64,000 nucleotides of DNA from Flavobacterium stagni (lineage in GTDB: Bacteria > Bacteroidota > Bacteroidia > Flavobacteriales > Flavobacteriaceae): contig NZ_SBKN01000003.1 in NCBI RefSeq assembly GCF_004122105.1, forward strand, positions 62,001 through 126,000, read 5' to 3'. Each line of letters begins with the position of its first letter. Position 1 is the stretch's first letter. Of the stretch, positions 1 through 9,900 are shown one piece after another. The position numbers were made by a program, and so were the translations under genes. The notes below the pieces were generated by a model that saw only the letters and a program-made list of their open reading frames with translations, was not told the origin of the DNA and did not search any database.

Positions 1-90
1 TTGTTTTACTTCCACGAATCCATCAACCTCGCACAGATCGTGTCCTACGGATTGATTGCGGTGTCGATTGGGGTGTTTAATAGGGGGTAG
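1..90 (+). CDS. C-terminal end of a membrane protein, possibly a DMT-type transporter (partial)
   Basis: The window opens inside a reading frame that ends with TAG at 88-90; 29 residues are visible. They are hydrophobic, with a final membrane-helix-like stretch (SYGLIAVSIGVF) followed by NRG. This looks like the last transmembrane helix of a small transporter of the drug/metabolite transporter superfamily, but the fragment is too short to be sure. The rest of the gene lies outside the window. The family assignment is inference only. Confidence 0.4.
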   Translation: MFYFHESINLAQIVSYGLIAVSIGVFNRG

Positions 91-354
91 ACTTTAGGAG
101 GTTTCAAGTTTAATGTTTCAGGTTGGGTTCTAAGAACGTGCATTTTCAAATCTTCAAATCCTCACATTTTCAAATAGAAGTTTAAAAGTGTATTGGTACA
201 GTGCATTATATTGCATTGACTAATAGTAACACAATGTTTCACTATGTTAAGCACAAAGTTTCACAAGGTTGAACACCATAAAGTGTTAACTATGAATACT
301 ATGTTACTATGTGGTTTGTATTTTTACCCATTGATTAAGTCACAGTCACAGTCT

Positions 355-487
355 ACAGTGAACAGTGTACAGTGAACAGGGTACAGTGTACAGTGTACAG
401 ATTGCAGTGTTCAGATTGCAGTGTTCACTGACCACAGATAACTGTTTACTGATAACTGTTTACTGTTTACTGATTACTGATAACTGC
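355..487. repeat. 19 in-phase heptads arranged as an inverted repeat (CAGT to ACTG)
   Basis: Nineteen consecutive 7-bp units run without a phase break. The first ten are ACAGTGA/ACAGTGT-like; the last ones are TTACTGA/TAACTGT-like. Because ACTG is the reverse complement of CAGT, the two halves form an imperfect inverted repeat centred on the perfect palindrome CAGTGTTCACTG at 419-430. A long hairpin or cruciform is therefore possible. No reading frame runs through it. Confidence 0.85.
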
Positions 488-676
488 TTATACGGGTTAT
501 GGTAAAGGTATCCTAAAGGTAACCTAAAGGATACCATTAGTTAACCACGGGGTTAGTGCGGGGTTAATCCGAGGTTAGTCCGAGGTTAGTCCGAAGTAGT
601 AGGAAGGATGACTCGTCCTAAAATAGCTATACAGGTAATTAAAATTTCAATAGTAAAATTCCAAACTTCAAATCCC

Positions 677-692
677 TCCCGAAGTTTCGGGA
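677..692. repeat. 16-bp palindromic element TCCCGAAGTTTCGGGA
   Basis: A 7-bp perfect inverted repeat with a 2-base centre interrupts a run of CAAATTTC-type repeats. The identical 16 bases occur inside the tRNA-Arg-derived array at about 54772 and 54856, with stem-preserving variants in later units. Its appearance in two unrelated repeat contexts suggests a small repetitive palindrome able to insert or be copied. Confidence 0.7.
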
Positions 693-821
693 CCAAATTT
701 CAAATCTCAAATTTCAAATCTTCAAATCATTTATCCTGTCAGCCCCTCCGCTCAGCAGCTTAGTAGCTCAGCATCTCAGCAGCTTAAAAATGTCATCTTG
801 TCAGTTGTTTTTGAATAAAAA

Positions 822-862
822 CTGCCAAAAAGGAGTGGCAGACGGAATGGCATAATAGTTGA
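822..862 (+). promoter_or_regulatory. Putative sigma-54-like (RpoN) stress promoter of dnaK
   Basis: A perfect inverted repeat CTGCCA (822-827) / TGGCAG (836-841) lies just upstream of TGGCA-N6-TTGA (848-862), where GG and GA are separated by ten bases, close to the RpoN -24/-12 layout GG-N10-GC. TGTCA and GTCAG half-sites lie further upstream (791-804). A similar arrangement precedes clpC (48079-48119). The architecture is seen in the sequence; RpoN control is inference. Confidence 0.5.
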
Positions 863-938
863 CTAAGACCCATCGTGCGTAAGCACTGCCCACTCCTAGA
901 GGGGCAATCCAACAGAATTAAAAAAGGAGATTATAACC

Positions 939-2825
939 ATGGGAAAAATTATTGGTATCGACTTAGGTACAACAAATTCATGTGTAGCAGTAATGGAGGG
1001 TGGCGAACCCGTAGTTATTGCGAATGCTGAAGGGAAAAGAACCACACCTTCCGTGATTGCTTTCGTTGAAGGGGGTGAGATTAAAGTTGGGGATCCTGCA
1101 AAACGTCAGGCCGTAACCAACCCAACCAAAACCATTGCGTCTATCAAACGCTTTATGGGGAACAAGTACACAGAAAGCGCTAAAGAAGCGTCTACTGTAG
1201 CGTACAAAGTAGTAAAAGGGGACAACGACACGCCTCGTGTAGACATCGACGGTCGTTTGTACACGCCACAAGAATTGTCGGCGATGACCCTTCAAAAAAT
1301 GAAAAAAACAGCGGAAGACTATTTGGGTCAGTCCGTTACAGAGGCCGTAATCACGGTTCCCGCTTACTTTAATGATGCACAACGTCAAGCAACGAAAGAA
1401 GCGGGCGAAATTGCAGGATTGAAAGTGATGCGTATTATCAACGAACCTACTGCGGCTGCCTTAGCCTACGGTTTGGATAAAGCGGGTAAAGACCAAAAAA
1501 TTGCGGTATACGACTTAGGAGGGGGAACCTTCGATATTTCCATCCTTGAATTGGGTGACGGCGTGTTTGAAGTATTATCTACCAATGGGGATACCCATTT
1601 AGGTGGTGACGACTTCGACCAAGTAATCATCGACTGGATGGCCAACGAATTCATGAGTGAAGAAAGCGTTGACTTGCGCAAAGACCCAATGGCTTTACAG
1701 CGTTTAAAAGAAGCGGCTGAAAAAGCAAAAATCGAGTTGTCTTCGTCTTCACAAACGGAAATCAACTTACCGTACATCACGGCTACTGCGAGCGGACCCA
1801 AACACATGGTGAAAACGTTGACCCGTGCGAAATTCGAACAATTGGCGGATACGTTAGTAAAACGTTCGATGGAGCCCGTAGCCAAAGCCTTGAAAGATGC
1901 TGGATTATCGACTTCGGATATTGATGAAGTGATCCTAGTTGGGGGTTCGACACGTATCCCAGTCATCCAAGAGCAAGTAGAAAAATTCTTCGGTAAAAAA
2001 CCTTCCAAAGGAGTTAACCCAGATGAAGTAGTTGCGATTGGTGCAGCGATTCAAGGAGGGGTATTGACAGGAGATGTAAAAGATGTCTTGTTATTGGACG
2101 TAACGCCACTTTCTTTGGGTATCGAAACGATGGGGAATGTGATGACGAAATTGATCGAAGCGAATACAACGATTCCGACGAAAAAATCACAAGTATTCTC
2201 TACGGCTGCCGATAACCAACCGAGTGTAGAAATCCATGTGTTGCAAGGAGAACGTACGATGGCAGCGGACAACAAAACGATTGGTCGTTTCCACCTAGAC
2301 GGGATTCCACCAGCGCCACGCGGAGTACCACAAATTGAAGTAACGTTTGACATCGATGCCAACGGTATCATCAAAGTATCGGCAACCGATAAAGGAACCG
2401 GTAAATCGCACGACATTCGTATCGAAGCCTCTTCGGGATTAACTCCAGAAGAAATCGAGCGCATGAAGAAAGAAGCAGAGATGAATGCAGATGCTGACCG
2501 TCTAGCGAAAGAAAAAGCGGATAAATTGAACGAAGCCGACAGCATGATTTTCCAAACGGAAAAACAATTGAGTGAGTACGGTGACAAATTATCAGAAGGC
2601 AACAAATCCACGATTACAGCGGCTTTAGAAGAATTGAAGAAAGCCTATGAAACCAAAGATTTGGCAACCATCCAACCGGCTTTAGACGCAATCAACGAAG
2701 CGTGGAAAAATGCTTCGGAAGAATTGTACAAAGCCCAAGCGGAAGGACAAACGCACGAAGCGCAACCCCAACAAGAAGCTACGGGTGACCAAACCCAAGA
2801 TGTGGATTTTGAGGAAGTGAAATAA
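939..2825 (+). CDS. dnaK: Molecular chaperone DnaK (Hsp70)
   Basis: This is a full-length Hsp70 of 628 residues acting in the cytoplasm as an ATP-dependent chaperone with DnaJ and GrpE (neither is in the window). The N-terminal actin-like ATPase domain starts with [13 protein letters not shown] and contains the phosphate-binding [10 protein letters not shown] motif and the LVGGSTRIP motif. The linker [18 protein letters not shown] leads into the substrate-binding domain, followed by a helical lid and the acidic tail ending DVDFEEVK. The start ATG follows AAAAAGGAGATTATAACC, an unusually good purine-rich leader for this phylum. An RpoN-like promoter lies about 80 bases upstream. The gene ends directly in a 23-bp tandem repeat. 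Confidence 0.99.
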   Translation: MGKIIGIDLGTTNSCVAVMEGGEPVVIANAEGKRTTPSVIAFVEGGEIKVGDPAKRQAVTNPTKTIASIKRFMGNKYTESAKEASTVAYKVVKGDNDTPRVDIDGRLYTPQELSAMTLQKMKKTAEDYLGQSVTEAVITVPAYFNDAQRQATKEAGEIAGLKVMRIINEPTAAALAYGLDKAGKDQKIAVYDLGGGTFDISILELGDGVFEVLSTNGDTHLGGDDFDQVIIDWMANEFMSEESVDLRKDPMALQRLKEAAEKAKIELSSSSQTEINLPYITATASGPKHMVKTLTRAKFEQLADTLVKRSMEPVAKALKDAGLSTSDIDEVILVGGSTRIPVIQEQVEKFFGKKPSKGVNPDEVVAIGAAIQGGVLTGDVKDVLLLDVTPLSLGIETMGNVMTKLIEANTTIPTKKSQVFSTAADNQPSVEIHVLQGERTMAADNKTIGRFHLDGIPPAPRGVPQIEVTFDIDANGIIKVSATDKGTGKSHDIRIEASSGLTPEEIERMKKEAEMNADADRLAKEKADKLNEADSMIFQTEKQLSEYGDKLSEGNKSTITAALEELKKAYETKDLATIQPALDAINEAWKNASEELYKAQAEGQTHEAQPQQEATGDQTQDVDFEEVK

Positions 2826-2894
2826 GACCGCTTCGCTGAAAGAAGTGAGACCGCTTCGCTGAAAGAAGCAAGACCACTTCGTTGCAAGAAGAAA
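2826..2894. repeat. 23-bp tandem repeat, three units, starting right after the dnaK stop codon
   Basis: Three consecutive 23-bp units of the GACCGCTTCGCTGAAAGAAG type run from the first base after the dnaK TAA. The third has drifted (GACCACTTCGTTGCAAGAAG). Single or paired copies recur at about 3001-3045, 6615-6690 and 10040-10085, always downstream of a gene in this repetitive part of the window. Confidence 0.85.
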
Positions 2895-2960
2895 GAACGT
2901 GAGAGGAATTAAGACTTACGACTCTTTTCACTTACGACTTAAGACTAAACAATAAATGAA

Positions 2961-2991
2961 GGCCAAGCGGAAGTTTGGTCTTTTTTTTTTT
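2961..2991 (+). terminator. Rho-independent terminator of dnaK
   Basis: The stem GGCCAA / TTGGTC (one G-U pair) with a short loop is followed by a run of eleven T residues. It lies about 135 bases after the dnaK stop and would end the dnaK transcript after the first repeat block. Confidence 0.75.
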
Positions 2992-3628
2992 GAGAGGAAA
3001 GACCGCTGCGCTGAAAGAGGCAAGACCGCTGCGCTGCAAGAAGAAAGAAGAAAGAAGCGTGGGTGAGATAGGACTTACGACTTATGACTCAAATCACTTA
3101 CGACTAAATTGACTTACGACTCTTTCGACTTACGACTTATGACTTTTTTGATTTACGACTCAAACCCTTGTGCAACATTGTGCCCAACCTTGTGAAACAT
3201 TGTGCTACTAGAGGAAAGACCGCGAATGGAATTAGGAGTTATGAATTATGAGTTTAGAGTGACTGCAACTAATGACTTACGACTAAAATTGACTTATGAC
3301 TTATAACTTTTCGACTTATGACTCAAATCTTTGTAAAACATTGTGCTCAACCTTGTGAAACATTGTGCTACTAGAGGAAAGACCGCGAATGGAATTAGGA
3401 GTTATGAATTATGAGTTTAGAGTGACTGCAACTAATGACTTACGACTAAAATTGACTTACGACTTATGACTTTTTTGATTTTCGACTCAAACACTTGTGA
3501 AACATTGTGCCCAACCTTGTGAAACATTGTGCTACTAGAAGCAAGAAGCGTGAGTGAGATCGGACTAACGTCTAAAGTCTAACGTCTAAAGACTTAAAAA
3601 AAAACTCCCCATTCTATTGCCCAGTCTG
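2992..3628. repeat. Repetitive spacer with a 163-bp tandem duplication
   Basis: No gene is seen. The spacer contains GACCGCTGCGCTG repeats, ACTTACG/ACTTATG units at 7- or 9-bp spacing, and TTGTGAAACATTGTG blocks. A segment of about 163 bp is duplicated in tandem (about 3186-3348 and 3349-3512), with the start of a third copy to about 3542. Inside each copy, a TAGTTGCAGT-type linker between two repeat families matches, in reverse complement, the linkers at 14221 and 14593. It ends with GTCTAAA/GTCTAAC heptads (about 3568-3590). Confidence 0.8.
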
Positions 3629-3646
3629 TTTTTTTTTTTTTTTTTT
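3629..3646 (+). repeat. 18-base poly-T tract just upstream of the first LRR gene
   Basis: Eighteen T residues end 23 bases before the start codon of the LRR gene at 3670. The paralogue at 6968 has the same leader with 17 T residues (6928-6944). The tract lies in the promoter or leader and is long enough to change length by slippage, so it could vary expression. That role is inference. Confidence 0.6.
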
Positions 3647-3669
3647 GTAAAAATTTAAAAACCAATACG

Positions 3670-6561
3670 ATGAGAAACTTCTACGCCCTTTGCTTTGCCT
3701 TGTTTGCGTTTACAGCCACTGCTCAAATCATTAACTTCCCGGATGCGAATTTTAAAGCGGAGTTGTTAAGTTCTGGACCTGTCAATAATATTGCCATGAA
3801 TAGTTCTAATTTTAACATAAAGATTGATACTAACAACGATGGGGAAATTCAACAAAGTGAAGCTTTAAATGTTTGGAGACTGGACATTACAAATTCTGGA
3901 ATAACAAATCTATCAGGATTAGAATATTTTACAAATTTGCGGAAGTTATATTTGTTTCAAAATGCCATTTCTAATTATAATTTTCCACAACTCACTAACC
4001 TTACGACTTTACATGTTTCGGGGTCGGTGTTCCAGAATATAACGAATCCTAATTTAGTTATTCCAACCAATATTCAAACTTTGGGGTTGGAAGGATTTAA
4101 TTTTACCCAAGAACCTGATTTAACAGGTTTTACTCAATTAACAGAACTAAATATTACCAATTCAGGGTTAAATTCCTTTACTGCCGTTAGTTATCCAAAT
4201 ATAATTACTTTTACACTTTCAGGTAATAACTTAACAAATATTGATTTTAGTTCAATGATTAATTTGAAATCATTGACAATTCAAAATGAACCATTAAGTA
4301 GCATTGATTTATCTAGCCAAAATATGTTGTACGTATATTTTAAAAATATACCCAACTTAACTACTGTAAATCTTTCGAATTCAACTAATTTAAACACAGT
4401 AATTATTGAAGATAATCCATTATTGATTAATTTTAGCATGCCCCAAACCAATAATAATTTAACTACTCTAAGTTTATACAATGTACTTTTAACTTCAGTT
4501 ATTACTTCGGGTTATCCTAATCTATCTAAATTTACTTTAAAAGCCTATACACTTACTACACCGTTAGATTTATCAAATAATTTAAATTTAACTGATTTTT
4601 ATTACTCGGGTTTGCCTAATATGTATTATTTTAATAATTCCAACCTTCCAAATTTTCACAGTTTAATCGGTTTTACCATAAAGGACACACCAATTAATGG
4701 GTCTGTAAATTTTACATTTAATACAAATTCATCATTGACTGCAGTTTTAGATAACAATGGAATTACCTCGGCAGCTATACAAAATTTAAATTTGATAAAT
4801 CAAAATGCCACTCTTACTCTAGCTTTACGTAATAACAGTAACCTTTCTTCATTTAATGCTTCTAACATTCAAAATTTATATATATTATTATTAGATGGTT
4901 GTCCGATTAGTAATCTAAATGTTGCTAATTGTCAAACTTTAGTGCGATTGGGATTGAACAATTCACTTATAAATACTCTAGATCTGAGTGCGACTTCAGT
5001 TTTTAATTTGTCAATTTCTGATAATCCCAATATCACTTCCCTTAACATAAAAAATGGATTGAATTCTATTTTAAATAATTTAAGTTTTCAGAATTGCCCC
5101 AACCTCCAATCCATTTGTGGGGATGAGAATGAAATTGCAGCCATTCAATCGCGTATTACGCAATACGGGTACACGAACTGTTTTACCAATTCGTATTGTA
5201 CGTTTGCTACAGGAGGAACGGCTTACCAAACCAATGGTACAATTCGTTTCGATCAAAATGCGAATGGTTGTGCGGCAAATGATGTGTTAGCGGCGAATGT
5301 TCGTGTGAATGTATCAAATGGTACTACTACTGAAACGGGATTTACCAATGGGGTAGGTGCTTATGGTTTTTCGTCCAATGCGGGAAGTTATACCATCACG
5401 CCCGTATTGGAAAATCCCACTTACTTTAATTTGAGTCCGGCGACGGGTTCGGTGAATTTCCCTACTACCGCAAGTCCGGCTACCCGTGATTTTTGCATGA
5501 CGGCCAATGGGGTGAAAAACGACTTGGAGATAACGTTACTGCCGTTGAATCCGGCCCGACCTGGTTTTAACGCGAAGTATATGTTGGTGTACAAAAACAA
5601 AGGGAATACCACGCAATCGGGTACGGCGAGTTTGACATTCCCCAATACTGTTGCGAGTTTGGTGACGGCCACTCCCGCAGTGAGTTCGCAAACGACTTCC
5701 ACACTCAACTGGGCGTTTACCAATTTACTACCGTTTGAAACCCGTACCATCCAATTGAATTTCCTGTTGAATACGCCAACGGTTACGCCTGCATTAAATG
5801 GCGGAGATGTGTTGCCGTATGTTGCTACCGTAACAGGTGCCTCCGATCAAACACCTGCTGACAATACCTTAAACTTCAATCAAAATGTAGTGAATGCCTA
5901 TGACCCGAACGACAAAACCTGTTTGGAAGGCGCAGTTGTGGGGACAGACAAAATTGGGCAGTACGTACATTATCTGATTCGTTTTGAAAATACAGGAAAC
6001 TTTGCCGCGCAAAACATCATCGTAACCGATGTGATAGACACCAATAAATACGATGTAACGACTTTAATTCCGCAATTGGGTAGTCATCCGTTCCGTACGC
6101 GTATATTGCAAAACAACCGCGTGGAGTTTGTGTTTGAAAACATCAACTTGCCTTTTGACGACGCCAACAATGATGGGTATGTTGCCTTTAAAATCAAAAC
6201 GAAGAGTACGTTGGTTGCTGGCGATACCTTCAGCAACTCGGCCAACATTTTCTTTGATTACAATTATCCTATTTTGACCAATACAGCCACAACGCTTATT
6301 CAAAGTTTAGGCTTACAAGAAACACCCAACAGTGCTTTCGCTTTAGCACAAAACCCAATAGACACGCAATTGGTTTTTGCCAATGCTCAAGATATCACCA
6401 TCCAATCGGTTTCAATTTACAGCATCCAAGGACAGTTGATGCAAGTGAACATGCATCCCGCAGCTTCAGGCATTGATGTGAGTGCGTTATCATCCGGAAC
6501 CTATTTGGTGAAAATAACGACAGAGCAAGGAAGTGAAGTGGTTAAGATGGTAAAAAAGTAG
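3670..6561 (+). CDS. T9SS-secreted leucine-rich-repeat protein with EF-hand loop (paralogue 1)
   Basis: This 963-residue protein has a signal peptide with likely cleavage at ATA|Q (residue 18) and a canonical 12-residue EF-hand calcium loop at 53-64 (D-x-N-x-D-G-x-I-x-x-x-E). A long irregular leucine- and asparagine-rich repeat region follows to about 490. Next comes a Cys-containing segment and an SdrD-B or carboxypeptidase-like fold around 515-585 (GTIRFDQNANGC). DUF11-like beta domains with YDPNDK follow, and a type A T9SS sorting domain occupies about the last 75 residues (SGTYLVKITTEQGSEVVKMVKK). It is expected to be exported and anchored at or released from the cell surface; its ligand is unknown. 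The LRR core is much more AT-rich than the ends. The upstream leader, signal peptide and C-terminal half are almost identical to those of the next gene. Confidence 0.9.
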   Translation: MRNFYALCFALFAFTATAQIINFPDANFKAELLSSGPVNNIAMNSSNFNIKIDTNNDGEIQQSEALNVWRLDITNSGITNLSGLEYFTNLRKLYLFQNAISNYNFPQLTNLTTLHVSGSVFQNITNPNLVIPTNIQTLGLEGFNFTQEPDLTGFTQLTELNITNSGLNSFTAVSYPNIITFTLSGNNLTNIDFSSMINLKSLTIQNEPLSSIDLSSQNMLYVYFKNIPNLTTVNLSNSTNLNTVIIEDNPLLINFSMPQTNNNLTTLSLYNVLLTSVITSGYPNLSKFTLKAYTLTTPLDLSNNLNLTDFYYSGLPNMYYFNNSNLPNFHSLIGFTIKDTPINGSVNFTFNTNSSLTAVLDNNGITSAAIQNLNLINQNATLTLALRNNSNLSSFNASNIQNLYILLLDGCPISNLNVANCQTLVRLGLNNSLINTLDLSATSVFNLSISDNPNITSLNIKNGLNSILNNLSFQNCPNLQSICGDENEIAAIQSRITQYGYTNCFTNSYCTFATGGTAYQTNGTIRFDQNANGCAANDVLAANVRVNVSNGTTTETGFTNGVGAYGFSSNAGSYTITPVLENPTYFNLSPATGSVNFPTTASPATRDFCMTANGVKNDLEITLLPLNPARPGFNAKYMLVYKNKGNTTQSGTASLTFPNTVASLVTATPAVSSQTTSTLNWAFTNLLPFETRTIQLNFLLNTPTVTPALNGGDVLPYVATVTGASDQTPADNTLNFNQNVVNAYDPNDKTCLEGAVVGTDKIGQYVHYLIRFENTGNFAAQNIIVTDVIDTNKYDVTTLIPQLGSHPFRTRILQNNRVEFVFENINLPFDDANNDGYVAFKIKTKSTLVAGDTFSNSANIFFDYNYPILTNTATTLIQSLGLQETPNSAFALAQNPIDTQLVFANAQDITIQSVSIYSIQGQLMQVNMHPAASGIDVSALSSGTYLVKITTEQGSEVVKMVKK

Positions 6562-6927
6562 TTTCTGAGTTTCTGAGAAGCTGAGAGGCTGAGTTTTAGT
6601 GGAAAAACCGTTGAAAGAGGAAAGACCGCTTCGCTGAAAGAGGCAAGACCGCTGCGCTGAAAGAAGCAAGACCACTTCGTTGCAAGAAGAAAGAAGAAAG
6701 AAGCCTGGGTGAGATAGGACTTACGACTCTTTCGACTTACGACTTATGACTCAAATCACTTACGACTAAATTGACTTATGACTCAAACCCTTGTGAAACA
6801 TTGTGCCCAACCTTGTGAAACATTGTGCTACTAGAAGCAAGAAGCGTGAGTGAAATCGTACTAACGTCTAACGTCTAAAGTCTAACGACTTTTTTTAAAA
6901 AAACTCCCCATTCTATTGCTCAGTCTG
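6562..6927. repeat. Repetitive spacer between the two LRR genes
   Basis: No gene is seen. The stop codon is followed directly by four octads of the NNNCTGAG type (6562-6593). GACCGCTGCGCTG units, ACTTACG/ACTTATG units, TTGTGAAACATTGTG blocks and GTCTAAC/GTCTAAA heptads follow. The order matches the spacers after dnaK and after the second LRR gene, so spacer and gene appear to have been duplicated together. Confidence 0.8.
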
Positions 6928-6944
6928 TTTTTTTTTTTTTTTTT
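6928..6944 (+). repeat. 17-base poly-T tract upstream of the second LRR gene
   Basis: This is the counterpart of the 18-T tract at 3629-3646 and ends 23 bases before the start codon at 6968. The surrounding leader (CCCCATTCTATTGC and GTAAAAATTTAAAAACC) is the same in both copies, so the one-base difference in tract length is a direct sign of length instability. Confidence 0.6.
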
Positions 6945-6967
6945 GTAAAAATTTAAAAACCAATACG

Positions 6968-9900
6968 ATGAGAAACTTCTACGCCCTTTGCTTTGCCTTG
7001 TTTGCGTTTACAGCCACTGCTCAAATCATTAACTTCCCGGATGCGAATTTTAAAGCGAAGTTGTTACAAGCAAGCACTAGTAATAATATTGCAATAGGAA
7101 CAGGCTTGAATGCAATAAAAATCGATTCAAATAATGACGGGGAAATTCAGCAAAGTGAAGCGTTAACTGTAAGAGAATTAAATATTTCTAATGGTTCCAT
7201 TTCAAATTTAGAGGGGATACAATTTTTTACAACACTAAAAAGTTTGAATTTCGCTCAAAATCCAGTATCATCATACAATTATCCACAATTAATAAATTTG
7301 ACAACATTAGTTGTTTCTGGTACTGTATTTCAGAATTTTCCACATCCTGATTTAATAATTCCTTCAAATATAATAACATTTGGATTTTATGGTTTTAACT
7401 TTAGTCAACAACTTCCAAATTTAACTACCTACACATCATTAGTTGGATTAACTTTCTCGAATTGTAACATTGATACATTCAACGGAGTAAATTACCCTAA
7501 TATTAAAAATTTATCGTTGTATAACAATGGAATAAATTCACTTGATGTTTCTTCTATGTCAATATTAGAAAGATTTTCTATGGATAATGAAATAATTTCT
7601 AATTTAAATTTATCTTCAAATACAAGCATGAAAAATATTATTTTATCAAATAATAATATTTCTACTTCAAACTTTTCTAATTTAACACTTTTAGACAATT
7701 TTTATTTTTATCAAAATACTATAAGTGAAATTGATTTATCTTCTGCTATTAATTTAAAATATTTTAAATCATTTGATAATTTAACTTTAAATTCAATTAA
7801 TTTGTCTAATTCAAGTATTATCAGTGAAATTATTGTTACAAATAATCCTCAATTAAGTATAATTGATTTTCCAGTTTCCGCGCCATTACTTAGAACAGTT
7901 GAAATTTCAACTACTAATATTACAAGTTTAAACACGGATGGATTGACTGGATTGTGGAAATTAAGCGTAGTTAATTGTCCATTAACTTTACCTCTAGATT
8001 TGAGTAATAATTTAACATTAAAGGATTTTTATTACGAGGGTAATCCAAATTCATTATATTTTAATACCAATAATATACAGAATTTTCAAAATTTATATTC
8101 ATTTTGGATAAAAAATACTCCTATAAATGGTCCTGTAAATTATTCATTTAATCCATCTGTCAGTAATTTGACTGTTGTTTTTGAAAATTGTGGTGTAACT
8201 ACTGCAAATATTCAAAATTTAAATGCTGCGAGTCAGGCATTTTCAATCTCGTTAAGAAATAATATTACTTTATCATCTTTTAATGCTTCAAATATTCAAA
8301 ATTTATACATTTTATTGTTAGATGGTTGTCCGATTAGTAATTTGAATGTTGCTAATTGTCAAAACTTAGCACGACTGGGATTAAATAATTCACTAATAGA
8401 TACTCTTGATTTGAGTGCGACTTCGGTTACAACTTTATCAATTTCCGATAATCCCAATCTTACTTCACTTAATTTAAAAAATGGATTGAATTCTATTTTA
8501 AATAATCTAATTTTTCAGAATTGTCCCAATCTCCAATCCATTTGTGGAGATGATAATGAAATTACAGCGATTCAATCGCGTATTACGCAATACGGGTACA
8601 CGAACTGTTTTACCAATTCGTATTGTACGTTTGCGACAGGAGGAACGGTTTACCAAACCAACGGTACGCTACGTTTTGATCAAAATGCAAACGGATGTGC
8701 GGCAAATGATGTGTTGGCATCGAATGTTCGTGTCAATGTATCAAATGGTACTACGACTGAAACAGGTTTTACCAGTGGGGTAGGTGCTTATGGTTTTTCG
8801 TCCAATGCGGGAAGTTATACCATCACGCCCGTGTTAGAAAATCCCACTTACTTTAATTTGAGTCCGGCAACGGGTTCGGTGAATTTCCCCACTACGGCGA
8901 GTCCGGCCACTCGTGACTTTTGTATGACGGCCAATGGAGTGAAAAACGACTTGGAGATAACGTTACTGCCGTTGAATCCCGCCCGACCTGGTTTTAACGC
9001 GAAGTATATGTTGGTCTACAAAAACAAAGGGAATACCACGCAATCGGGTACGGCGAGTTTGACTTTCCCCAATACGGTGGCGAGTTTGGTGACGGCCACT
9101 CCCGCAGTGAGTTCGCAAACGGCATCCACACTCAACTGGGCGTTTACCAATTTATTGCCATTTGAAACGCGTACTATCCAATTGAATTTCCTATTGAATA
9201 CGCCAACGGCCACGCCAGCATTAAATGGTGGTGATACTTTGACCTATTACAGCAATGTTCTAGGTGCGACAGATCAAACCATAGCCGATAATTATATGAA
9301 TTTAGTTCAAAATGTAGTGAACGCCTATGACCCGAATGATAAAACCTGTTTGGAAGGTGGAGTAGTGGGTACAGATCACGTAGGGAAATATGTGCATTAT
9401 GTGATTCGTTTTGAAAATACAGGAAACTTTGCCGCGCAAAACATCATCGTTACTGATGTGATTGATACCAATAAATTCGATATTACGACTTTAATTCCGC
9501 AATTGGGTAGTCATCCGTTCCGTACGCGTATTTTGCAAAACAACCGCGTGGAGTTTGTGTTTGAAAACATCAATTTACCGTTTGACGACGCTAATAATGA
9601 CGGATATGTTGCCTTTAAAATCAAAACGAAGAGTACGCTGGTCTCCGGCGATACCTTCAGCAACTCGGCCAATATTTTCTTTGATTACAACTATCCAATT
9701 CTGACCAATACAGCTACAACGCTGGTTCAAAGTTTAGGCTTACAAGAAACACCCAACAGTGCTTTTGCTTTAGCACAAAACCCAGTAGACACGCAGTTGG
9801 TTTTTGCCAATGCTCAAGATATCACCATCCAATCGGTTTCAATTTACAGCATCCAAGGACAGTTGATGCAAGTGAACATGCATCCCGCAGCTTCAGGCAT

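Larger units (their letters stand above)
91..820. repeat. Repeat-filled intergenic region upstream of dnaK
   Basis: No gene is visible in these 730 bases. They are a succession of short degenerate repeats: CAAATCTT-type (about 145-180), a stretch related to CACAATGTTTCAC (about 225-300), CAGT/ACTG heptads (355-487, listed separately), CTAAAGGTA and GGGGTTAGTCC types (about 495-600), CAAATTTC types (640-735) and CTCAGCAN octads (about 740-785). Several recur elsewhere in the window, some on the other strand; the CACAATGTTTCAC motif is the reverse complement of the TTGTGAAACATTGTG blocks around 3190 and 6800. Confidence 0.75.

Noticed and set aside
1466..2611. Long open frames antisense to dnaK
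   Set aside because: They mirror the codon usage of dnaK, have no protein-like features and would overlap it fully.
3629..3646. Poly-T tract as a terminator
   Set aside because: No convincing GC-rich hairpin precedes it, and it sits 23 bases from a start codon in both LRR genes.
8544..8783. 79-codon plus-strand frame inside the second LRR gene
   Set aside because: It is an out-of-frame shadow within the conserved C-terminal half, without a promoter or recognisable domain.
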